Shown here: piece by piece, positions 24,359-36,300 of the stretch
Numbering within the stretch: position 1 is the first letter of the stretch
How the letters are laid out: every line of letters starts with the position of its first letter
DNA from: Enoplolaimus lenunculus
Lineage: Eukaryota; Nematoda; Enoplea; Enoplida; Thoracostomopsidae
Length of the DNA: 64,000 nucleotides
NCBI GenBank assembly: GCA_030248215.1
Contig: JASANG010002396.1
Span: 1-64,000, forward strand
Direction of reading: 5' to 3'
Translations under genes and position numbers: made by a program
Notes under the pieces: generated by a model
Told to the model about the DNA's origin: nothing
Databases searched by the model: none
Seen by the model: the letters and a program-made list of their open reading frames with translations, nothing else

Positions 24359-27303
24359 ATGAAGGCTGTCACTTGTTTTCCGCTTCTATTTTTATGCTTG
24401 GCATCAGAAATAACAGTGTCCTTCTGTTTAACAATGATTCCAAACTGCCCTTTTGAATGCATTTGCTATCGAACTGCTAACGAAAGTGGAAGTGTGATTG
24501 ACTGCAGCGGCGCAAACTTATATAAAATGCCGGATTTTCATAACTTATCCGGAAACGTGGAAGTATTGTGAGTGAAGCGGAACAGAACATAACACAAATA
24601 AGATATTGTAATGTTTTACAAAAAAAATCTTTTTGAAACACGGCATTACCTACCTATTTTCAGCGAATATACGACAATTCGTCGACCGACAACTTGTCGG
24701 CCAACAGTGTCATAAAGCCGACTAACAAAACTTTAGCATAATCCTAGGCGTAATTCTAAACCTAGTCCAAAGTCAAAGCATTATGGTGGGCAACGAATTT
24801 TCGAGTAAATGAAATTTTGGACTACAAGTTGCCAGACTTGTCGTGATACCATTTTCAAACGGTCAGAAGTTTGTTTTTGGTTTGCACAGTATTTAATAGT
24901 GTTCCGTTATTATACCTTGTTTGTGGTAACTTTTTTTAATTTTTGCGTTTTTTATAGTTGCACTTCAATTCTATGAGTTTCTGTTTCTGTTGTTACCGAA
25001 AATCTTCAGTCGTGAATATTGTTTTTACACTGCATTTTACGATATTTCCAGTATAATACAAACCGAAAATTTGTTGTATTTTAATAAATTTACTTTTCAA
25101 TTTTGACTATCCATTTTCTATATTTCAGAGATCTCAGCGATAACGCTTTAACAGGGCCTGTTACAGCCGATTGGTTTCTGAAATTCGACTTTTCGTCTGT
25201 CAAAATACTGTAAGTGTACTTATATACGTAGCGTACACGTTTAGAACAACAGGAACACGATTTGTTGCAATTTAATCCGAACATAAAATACTACGACTCG
25301 CTAAACCCAGCGTACTTACAGCGGCACGGCCAGGTTTAGAGCAAACTGATCACTGGCGGGTACATGTACGTTCAACAGGTGTTCATAAACCCCCCTTTTA
25401 TCAAAGAAATGTAGTCAAAGGTAAATCGAAACATGCCTCGAGTGGACCAGCATCGATCAAGTGAATATGTAAAAATATGGCTTTGGTTCTGTGGACCCCA
25501 ACCAGTCACCCGTCCCTTAGTATATCTGTAAGCACTCCGAGGGTGCGGTATAATTTTTGTGTGCCAGTAACAAAAACCTACTTAACATATGTACAAATAC
25601 GTCCAAAACTCAGGTTAGCAGCGGTAAATTTTAAAATGGTTCAAGTGTTTGAAGTTGTCACATTTTATGTGGAAACTTGTGACGTCTTATTGTGAAAGGA
25701 ACATTACTTGAAAACTGTCTGGCTGTTATATTACTTTTATAAAAAGGCCGCAGCCAAGGGGGACCAGAATCGGTCCTCAGCCTTTTTCTGGAAAAATTTC
25801 TGACCCCGCTGGGAAATTTTCAACCTTGCTTGTAAGTCAACGAAAACTCTTGTATACCCCTCCTGAAGTTTTTGAGCCGTGGGAAAACGGCGAAAAGTCC
25901 ATTGCGTTGTCTTTTATTATTTTGGCCAATTTAATGCTCCACAAAGTGACCGCAAATGTATACTCCGATATTCACGACACTACTACTACTTCCAGCAAAA
26001 TAATTATTCCTGTCTTTTGAAATTTTAGCAACCTTAGTTCGAATGAAATTGAATCAATCGAACGAAGAGTTATTGATTTGTTTCCGAATTTGGAGTTGCT
26101 GTAAGTAATTTAAGATTTTGGTTCCGTGTGGCAGATTGTTGCAGTGCACAAGCATTTAGGGAGAGACTTTTATAATGCATTTTTCACTATTAATTGATAT
26201 TTTAGTATTTACTGTCCAGCATTAAATGCATTTAGTAATCTTAGGGGTTCCTGAATGTATTGCACTGGTGATAAATTTGCCCAGACACCTTCTGAGTGCT
26301 CGCAGAAGGAAAGTTAATTGTTTTCCCAAACCAGCTGACGCGTGCGCGAAAAATTATACTTTGAACAATCGAGTAATTGGCCCATGTATAGAACAGGGCC
26401 GGAATATTTTCTGGAGGGGCTATAATAGAGTCAGTTTAAGCTTTAGACTAATTTTTTGCTTAGGCTTAGTAATAGGATTATACTACTGTTCCGTCCCTGT
26501 TCTATATATGGGCCGAGTAATTTTAGGGGCCCTAGAATTGCACTTCAAGTTTATTTACTTTTAGACCCAGTCATGGTTGTTTTCCAATTTTTAATACAAA
26601 CTTTCCAACTATTTCTAACTCTGAGTTTGAGCTTCAGTGTTGAAAATGTGTAAGCCTAAGCCTAAGCCTAATCAAAAGATACAGTCGAAAACCTAAACCT
26701 ACTTTTTTGCACTCTCACACGCAACCAGAAACCGGGACAGTCCTAGAAATAACATGGACTGTTGTCCGTACTCCAAACTGCGCAATCTAAAAATTAAATC
26801 ACATCATAAGGTAACTCCAATTGCCTTTAAAGCATGTTTCATTTATTTGCACACGTAGTCCCAGTTTAATATAAACATGTGAAGCTTTTATAATAAATAT
26901 GCAGGGTGGGATCATTACCGCAAGCATTGCCCTAAGGCCGATCTATCTTGTGGACACCCAGAAAGGTTAAATACAAAATGGATCGAAACGTGTTCCTCCA
27001 CTGAACGTTTTAAATTCTGAAACCCTTGTCGCGGCGTAAGTGAATATACGGGCCTTGAGCCACGGGTTCACTAGCCTATATCCACCCTTGTATTAAACAT
27101 GCAATTTATTTTTAGTTTAGTGAACAATAACCGTTTGATCTGTGACTGTTACTTAACTTGGCTGCCTGAATTTTTATTGGATCAAACTGCAAGAAATCCT
27201 AACTTAAACGAACAGGAGCAAAGCTTCCACGATGACGTGCGGTGCAGTAGTCCAGCGCATTTAAAGGATTTGCCGGTGCTTGAAGTTCGGAAATTTTTTT
27301 GTT
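24359..27303 (+). CDS. PXDN: Peroxidasin exons 1-4: signal peptide and LRR region
   Basis: Exon 1 encodes the signal peptide and LRR N-cap ([28 protein letters not shown]). Exons 2 and 3 (81 and 72 nt, phase 2 to phase 2) each carry one LRR ([24 protein letters not shown]). Exon 4 carries the LRR C-cap ([19 protein letters not shown] ... [14 protein letters not shown]). Only two to three full repeats are visible, fewer than in vertebrate peroxidasin, so another 72-nt LRR exon could be hidden in the long introns; the phases permit this. A TTAGGC-bearing miniature element sits in intron 3. Confidence 0.88.
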
Positions 27304-30300
27304 GTAAGATTTATTCTTTTTTGCGAGAATTTTTTTAAAAGTTGAATTTTTAAGCAATTATTGAACCTTTTGGCAAGGATTTTTTTCTTGCCACGCTATT
27401 TTGTGACTTGATGTCTTCTATGGGAGGGTCAATCTGTTGCGTTATAGTTTGGCAGCCAAATTTAACCAGGTGGTAATACAGCTTCAATGTAGATCTTTGC
27501 TGTGAAAGCTAGCATTTCTGTGTAAGTTATGCTGCTTCCAAGGAACCACGCTTTAGCCTGGTATATATCAAGTTTGTTTAGTACACCACGTTCTTGGCCA
27601 ATTTTCAGTAAAAATGATACTTTTTGTCTTTGTAAATATTGACTTAAGTTTGCACCTCATAGCGGTCTAAAGTAAATTTCCAATTATGCACTTAATGTTT
27701 TTAGCAGATAATCACGAAATTGACTATGCTGTGTGTTGTATTGGTGTTCGCAGTCGTTTCTCTGTTCCCCAATTGCCGTTTATAACTGATTAGTTTTGCA
27801 TCCGAAGCCAGAAAGGACAAGGGTTTCAACCCCCTACCTTGAAAGTTTTCAATCCCCTACAAATGTTTTGCCCGCTTATAAGCGTTGAGAAATAAACTGC
27901 AAGCTGCTCCTAAAGTTGGTTTCGCTCCTCTTTAGCTTGTTGATCTGGCTTCGGGCCAGCAAAGCTTGCTAGGTAAAGGTACAGCCTAAAATCCAAATTC
28001 GAGTTGAATCTAATGCATTAATTTTAAGTAATGTTATTTCTAGCTAAGCCAATGCTTGATACAGATGCAAATTGGCCAAAATTTATTCAACTGTCTTATG
28101 GCAATAAAGTTAGTATCACGTGCCCTGTTTGTGGAGCACCGCGTCCTGGGTACCAGTGGACTAAAAACAAGTAAATTTACCTTGAACAGGTATTGTAGTA
28201 TTAAATATTAACACCATATTTCAGTTTAAAAAATACGAAATTCGAAAATTCCCACCATAAATGAACACAAAAATTTAACAAATTAATTGTTCATGCTCAA
28301 ATGCTGAGAATCAGTTACAATTATTTTGTAGTTTGCCGTCCATATTATGTTCTAAGACCATATTCTCAAATGCATATAACACCTATCACCAGTTAGCGAT
28401 ACGTTTTCAAATAAATGCGAACTGCTTTAATTGTTAATCTCTAATTTGTAACAGAAATAGAGCAAAAAAAGTGAAAATATGTGCTGAATTTTGGACCTTA
28501 CCTTTAACTGCTTCAAAAGTTACGACACCAATCACCAACTGGTGATAGGCGCCATACATATTTGCGAATATAGTTCCTAGACCGAGTTTTAGTAATTAAA
28601 TTTATTTTTGCTTGAATATAAGCTGTAACTTAGGCTTCAAGCTTTCCGATCAGTTACAATACAAAAACTCTAAGGCGATGTTATTGGTCTATTTTGTCAT
28701 GTGTTCGCCTACTTTAACTCTGTTCGTAACCTGACTTGGTCGCTTCGATATATAATTGTCGTCCTTGGTATTAACACAAAAATTCTTTACAATAAAAACG
28801 TTCTCAACTGCAATTTACTTTGTTTTATACTCTTTTTGTTAGTCGATTTCAGCAAAATACTGGACTCAACTGTAACCGGATCATCGACTGGAATCAAATT
28901 CAGTGCAGATAAACGGCAAATAATTTTGCAGCCGCAGCGAGGTGATCAGTTGGAGATAAGTGGAAAATATCGATGCACTGGAAGCAATGCGTTTGGTCGG
29001 AAATCTTCAAAATCAGTAACAGTGAGTGTCTCCACTGAAGATGCCAATTTGGTTACACCGATTGGATCAAATGGCAATTATAAACGAAAGACTCGAATGA
29101 AACGACAAGGGAGAGGTAAAGCGAGTTGAAGCCTTTATTTGAAATTTTTAAAATAAAATTAATTTCTTATATATAATTTTTGTTTATCATTTGCGTTTAT
29201 TTTAGTGCAAAAAATTATCCGGTCTATATATTGACTCTTGTTTGTTTTTTGCTTGGCTGTACGTCTGTATTCGACTATTTGATTTTGCACGGTGGCCTTT
29301 TCGAAAGATATCTGGATTACAGTTGTATTTTCAAAGTTTTCAGGAGCCGTTCCGCGATTTTTGACCGTTCCTGAAAGCCGAGAAATTGATTTAGGTGACA
29401 CATTGCGACTAAAGTGCGCCGCTACCGGATATCCGAAACCATCATTAACTTGGTATTTCAATGGGATGTAAGTTTAACCCTGTCACTCATAGAGTATACT
29501 ATGAGCAACCAAATACAATCAATATACGAGCAATACAGACACTGTGAGCAATGTTTAACAATTCTAACATATATGCGCAGTGCAAAATCTCCACAAGACG
29601 TGACAGCCTCCCTCGGGCTCGAGCGTCAAGGTCCAAAAGCTCAGTGGTCATCGTAAACGCCTCCCACGCGTGAGACTGGGGTTCGTTTCTTACCTTGAAA
29701 TTACTACAGATGGGCACCGGATATCCGGATATGAAAAATATCCGGATATGTGTCCGAAATGAAACGTGTATCCGGATATCCGCCGGATATCCGAAATGCT
29801 TTTGCCTCAATTGTTCTGGTATAATTTGCATGGTTTCACCACCAAGGTAGCTGGAGCTGACGAAAAAAATTCTGCATCCAAACCTCAGTCAGAATGTTAA
29901 ACCAAATTCTTGCATAATTGTACCATGATGATTCAAAATCTTTATTTCTTAACTAAAACATACCAATATTCAAAAAACTTCAGATTAGCGTGATACTTAT
30001 AGGTAAAATGACTTCGTATTTTTAGTTCATCTTAAAATTAACCCAGTGAAGTCTTTGCATCGAACACGCACCGTCAAGTACTAATTCTCATTGTAATACT
30101 TTGGTTATGAAATAGTGTCCTACCGTATAATTTTCCCGCTACGAAAATTTTTTGGAGAAAAATTGCGTTTCAAAATATTTACCATCCCGCCCATTTAGAA
30201 ATTTCTGAATCTGCTGCTGAAAGCGCGACACCAGTATAAGTAACATGGGCTGATGTTTGTACGACTTAGCGTAAGTGTATTGCAATCTGGTTCTTTGTTC

Positions 30301-33300
30301 TTGGAACTAAAACGATTCAAGTATATATAGTTCGAGGGAACGGTTATATTCGATGGAATCTCTATTGCAGTGGTTTAAATAAAGAAAAGGACAAGCCATT
30401 GAAATCACCTTTATTTGGTTCTGGAGGAGTCATTTATGCGCTACAAGTAGGAATAATTGACATTTATGGACTCTAATTAGGGTTTAGAAACTAGTGATGG
30501 GCATCGGATATTTTTTCATATTCGGATATCCGGCAATTCTTGCCGGATATTTATCCGGATATCCGAAATTATATTTTCTATTTCGGATATCCGAAGGTTG
30601 ATTTTGTGTTTTTTGAGTTCCCGAATCTCAATTTTCGTTTCTTAAGCACTTGTTTTAACTTGTTGCTCTAAAGGAAGTATCCTGACTCTATGCGCTTACC
30701 GACTCTTATTAGGGATACGGACTCCTATTGATTGGGAATCAAAATGGGTACCCCGCTCTTATTCGGGTCACTACAATACTGGCATAATATTAAATACCGA
30801 TTTTTAGAATTGTATCTTTTATGCTCATATCAATTTGCTTGAGGATCAGGGTACTTTCTTTAGAACAGCAAGTTAAAACAAGTGCTTCAGAAACGAAAAT
30901 TGAGGTTCGGAAACTCAAAAAACACAAAATCGAGTTTCGGATATCCGTAATAGAAAATTTCATTTCTGATATCCGGATATCCGGATATATGCGGATATCC
31001 GGATATCCGGATAAATATCCGGCAAGAATTGCCGGATATCCGGATATGAAAAACTGGCCGATGCCCATCACTAGAAATTACGTCTCATATGAAATTGAAA
31101 ATATTCATGTGAGAAAGAGTTAAACCAGTGATCATTGTTATTCGCCACTTTGTTCCTTCTAACAAACTGGGCTAAACGCGGTCCTCGACTTGAATAGCTT
31201 TGTGAATTTGCAAAAACCATTTCTTTAGCGGCAAAGTGAGGGTTGCGATATACTCGCCACACGCCACCGGACGCCATCACGCAGCGCGATGATAATTTTG
31301 CAAATTTGTAGAGACTTTAACATTTTCATCAAGCAAGAAGGATAAGCCAAACACAATTTTGCAGGGAAATAAAATTTGTAAAATCCAGTAACCGCCACAT
31401 GAAGGCTGGTGGTATAAAACAAAGTTGCACAGTTAATGTTCGAATTATGAATTTAAATTTTATAAAATTGTCAAAACGCAATTTTTAAGCTTCTTTTTAA
31501 TAAATCTTATCAACTAATAACTTAACAAAAATTTGCCTAAAACGTACAAACTGACGTACTGAACGACATAACGTTTTTAGAAGCGCGAAAGTTTATTATT
31601 GTTTGTTAGTCAAATTCTAAGCGATTAAGCATTAACAAATGTTTACCTGCGTTTAGAAATTCTTTACCCGCTGGTATACTCACATCTGATATGCGTTACC
31701 CGGACCGTGTTAATCAGCGGTCACCCGCAAGTGATGTACAACGTTGGTCCAACGCGCCACTGGTAATTATTTTAGACCTGTATCAACTGGAAGCCGATCA
31801 GATATACAAATTGAATCTGACTCGCGTAGTGGTCATCTGCTGATTAGTACTGTCACAAAAAGCCATACTGGATTATACAAATGCCGCGCCAGGAACGAAT
31901 TTGGTCATATAACATCGCCAGAAGTCCGGGTTATGGTCCGATGTATGTCATTTATTTACTGTTTATTTACTGTTAATTTTTAACTAAATGCAATGTTTAT
32001 TGTTTACTAAATTTGTAATATTTTGTATTAGTTTTGGGTTCCATACCATAGTTTTTGGAAAACAAGAGATATCGGATTTGGTTGACGATATGGGCACTCC
32101 AATTTCAGTGTTTTCAGCTAAACATACGCCTCGTCAGGCGGAGGTGAAATTTTTCTATGAGGTGGGCTATATTTTTCTGCGATGGATGAGCCAATCTTTT
32201 TTCTCCTCTGGCTATGTGCGAGCTGAAACATCGTGACAAATTTAGAGCAATATGCTCTTGCTTTATGCTCACACTAAAGCTTATTTTTAGGTATTAAAAA
32301 AGAGTTACCTAAGCTTAAGCCTAATCCCTTGCCTTTGTTTTAGCTAAGCCTTAGCTTAAAACTTAACTTTAAATGTGGGGGGACAGTGTGCAATATCCAA
32401 GCAGTAGACACGTTTGACGTATTTCCCATAATTTGCAACGAAGCTAACAATTTGGCAAGTTGGCAAAATTCTTATTAGAAGAGATTAAGCTCTCTGCTTT
32501 CCTGTTTCGTTTGTTGGCGACCAAACCGCTTTTCTTTCCAGTCGCTCCTACGTTTACAATCAAACCGGAAGACGTCGCAATCAACGAAGGCGTCGAAGTG
32601 CGGCTAGAATGCGAAGCGATTGGCTATCCAACGCCAGAACTTTCCTGGTCACACGGCGGCACACGGTTAGTTGCCAATCGACGCCGAAGCTTTGAACCCC
32701 GATCCCGGGCAACTACAGTAAGCAACGATCGACGCCCAGATAATCATACAGCTGTCACCGCAGAACGACGCAACACTGATGGAGTCCGGCATGCAACTGC
32801 CTTGACAATGGTAATTTATCCTAGTAAAACTGATGACGCTGGAGAGTATACGTGTCATGTTCGTAATTCTCTCGGAGCTTCCCAAGCATCTGCCCAATTG
32901 CTGTTGAGTAATAGCGGTAAGTTGAAGTTGGCAATACCAAGTGTCGATAATTACTTTTTAACAAAAGTATGAAACATTCTGAACTACGTGTGGCATTAAA
33001 TGTACCAGCGCGCGATGTATTTTTCCCATTCCACCAAGGGCGTAGTTATGGGGATTTCAGGAGTGGAAATTTTCTTTGGGATTTCTGTACAGGGTTTTCA
33101 GACCCAGTTTCCAGTTTGGAACACAAAAAACCTCCTTTTGAATTTTTTATAGCCAGTGTACGGCCATGGTTGTAGTACTTGAAGTTGCCAAAATCAAGAG
33201 TTTATAATGACTCTTTTGACACGAGTATGAAAACTTCTTGAAATACTCGTGGCACTATATGTACCAGCACGCGTTGTATTTTTCCTATAGACCCCCCTTG

Positions 33301-36300
33301 GTGGTTCTACATTATACACACAACACACATAAAACTGAAGACAGACTGATATTGACGTTGTGGGGGTGTTTGTTACCATGCACTTTACTAGAATATCCTC
33401 CAAGTTCTGGATTTTATCTTCCCTATAAATGAGGGAAGGCATGGTAGAAACGCAACGCGCGTTGGGTACATTTTCTTTGTACACAGAATATTACCCAGTT
33501 GCACACATACTCTTAAGTATGCATCATCCATATTTGACTAATTGATTCGCTGTTGAATAGCAACGGTAGGGCAACGAAATTTATTAATGATGTTTTGTGT
33601 CATCCGGCACTGTGCAGCGTCGTCTGACACAGGACTTGCGGTACAACACCGGATGGAACCACAAACCATCACGAGTAAATTATCTTTTTTGACCTGCGTC
33701 ACCATACGGCAATAATAGCGTCCTACCAGTGGGCAACTGGAGCTGACGAAGCGAAGTTCGTAAGCGAGGTATTTTTTGGTGTGAGAAGTTACCGATTTGT
33801 TATACAGTTGACAGGTTCCAAAGCAAGACTTTATTTCAAAAGTGTATTCAAGCCATACTTAAAATTTAGCCGATTCAATGTACTATGAGTGTTGGGGACC
33901 TTTTCCAATTTCTTGGTATGCGTTTACGGTTTTTGATGTTTTAAACGTTTTGAAATACAAGTTGATTTCTAGTACGCACTAATGCAAACATTTGAGGGTT
34001 TTCCTAGTGGGAGAAAGACGAGATCACCGACATTCGACCACCCGCCCAATCTGACCACTTACCTCACTTGATATCCCTAACGTTTTTCGCTTCCCTCACA
34101 AACTCAAACATTATTCACTATATCCAGACACTTTTGTGTATAATTTACTTTAGCTTTGGCGTCTCGCAAACATTGTTAGGCCGAGTCAGGGCATCTAAAA
34201 CAGCATTATTCGCGTTAATATATGCCAGAGATACGTGCCATAAAGTGTATAAAACATCGCGAAAACGTAAATATGAAATCAACTTTTCCGTCTCACATTT
34301 CGGGTTACCGCAATTTCTGATTCTAGATAGTTAAACTTCCCCCCATTCGCCAACAGTTTATTAAGTAAACTTTAGAAGAATCGCGTTTTACATATTATTA
34401 TCCTCTAATAAATTTTTGTCGTTTCTGTTCGCAGTTCCGCCGCGAATCACATCAGCGCCGGAAAACAGACAAATCACAGCTCGTTCAACGCGCCCTGGGG
34501 CAGCATCTGGTGCTGTTCGGTTAGACTGTGCAGCGTCCGGCGCACCACGCCCGCATATTAATTGGCTATTCAACGGAAGTCCGATCCCAACCGTTCGTGG
34601 ACACTATCGCGTTGTATCTCGAAACTTGCACGCCCAGCATAATATTAACGATTTTCGCAACACAGACAGTAAAAGTTCTTCCGCTCATTATTTTACCCGG
34701 AACCGACATGAAAGCAGACGAGAAAGCGTTGTCTCTTCGTTAATTATTGAACGGCCTGGAATAACTGACGCCGGTTACTATACGTGTCAAGCAGTTAACG
34801 ATGTCGGTGCGCAGGCGGCTGAAGCGCGACTAAAGGTTGAAGGTAAAGTAGAACAAAAATGTTGTGGCTTCTTGTTTGGTGGACAAATTATATTTGAACT
34901 GAATTTGATTTCAAGTGTTACTATTGACCACAAATATAGTACAATCAACCAATATAGAGCAGGATAAGCTGAATAACACTATGCATACTTGATAGGTTAG
35001 ATTTGGATAACCGCTCTAAATTTCTGCCTAGGGCTACAAAGTACGCAATAGCGAGCTAGAAGCCAAACGTATTTTTGTAATAACGAGTTAGAAGCCAAAC
35101 GCATTTTAACAGTAAATTTTAATACAAAGTTTATGATTTTTGTCTCTGCTTTGGAGTCCGTGGCTTAGGAGCCAGCCTTGGATTTTGCCAGTGTGCTAAT
35201 GATAATTGTATTGTCTCAATTTAAATGTCGTGTTTTTGAAAGACAAAAATTTCTTGACATTTGATTTCTTGTTTGGTCCGCTGGTTCTTTTTACTAGTTT
35301 GTTACGTATTTGATAGCGTGTAAGTGCATTTCAATTTCAGTTCCGCAATCGAGCAATCCAGTTGACTCGAATTTAATTCGTACCTCAGTTGCGCAAGCGA
35401 CTGTAAATGTGGATAACGCGATTAATATTACGCAACGGCAATTAACTGCAAACGACGGCCGACCGAAAACTCCTGGACAACTTTTGGCAATCCTTCGGTT
35501 TCCAAGTAGGCATAGTTTAATTTTACCTTGACCTGTAATTAAAAAATTCGTAGATCACTGTACTCAGCCTTTTCAAATGTTTTTGGCTCAGCTTCTATAA
35601 TCGCGCTAAAGCTGACATGTTCCAAGCTCGCGTTTTACATGTTAAGCTTTCCTAAAATGTAATCCTCGAGTTTGGATCATGTCGGCTTTAACACGATTAT
35701 AGAAGCTGAGCCAAAAAAATCATAGATCACTGTACGCAGCCTTTTCAATTTTTTGGCTCAGCTTCTATAATCGCGCTAAAGCTGAGATGTTCCAAGCTCG
35801 AGGATTACATTTTAGGTATGCTTAACTCGATTACTTTATTATGTATTACGCTGGCTAAGAATATGCCAGCATTTTAATAAAACCTGTATTAAGGCCACGC
35901 TCATGTTAAACGTAGATGTTTTTCTGTATGAATTCTTTACTTTAGAATTACACGCTATCTTAACCTTTCCGTCATAAATATTTTCAATTTTATCTCAGAT
36001 TTAATTTCAACCTTGGACTTGAACTAAGGATTCTTGGATGATACGGGTTTAACATTGCTGTTCGGCTACAAAACCATGACGCTCGAGCCACATATGACTC
36101 TTTATTTGTGCTCGGCATGCGCAAAGCTACGATATAAATATACTTTATGCAATAAAAGATTGTCGCTTAAGAATTTAAATGACAGCTAAGAGATCGGAAA
36201 TGATTAATATATAAAACAGGTTTCAATTGACTGGTATTTGATTAATTGGTGGCGAACAGGTCCTCAAGCCCGAGAACTCGCAAGAGTACGTGAAATATAT

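Noticed and set aside
36015-36105. tRNA-like segment on the minus strand (AGTTCAAGTCC B box)
   Set aside because: A box and stems are not convincing; probably an old tRNA-derived repeat.
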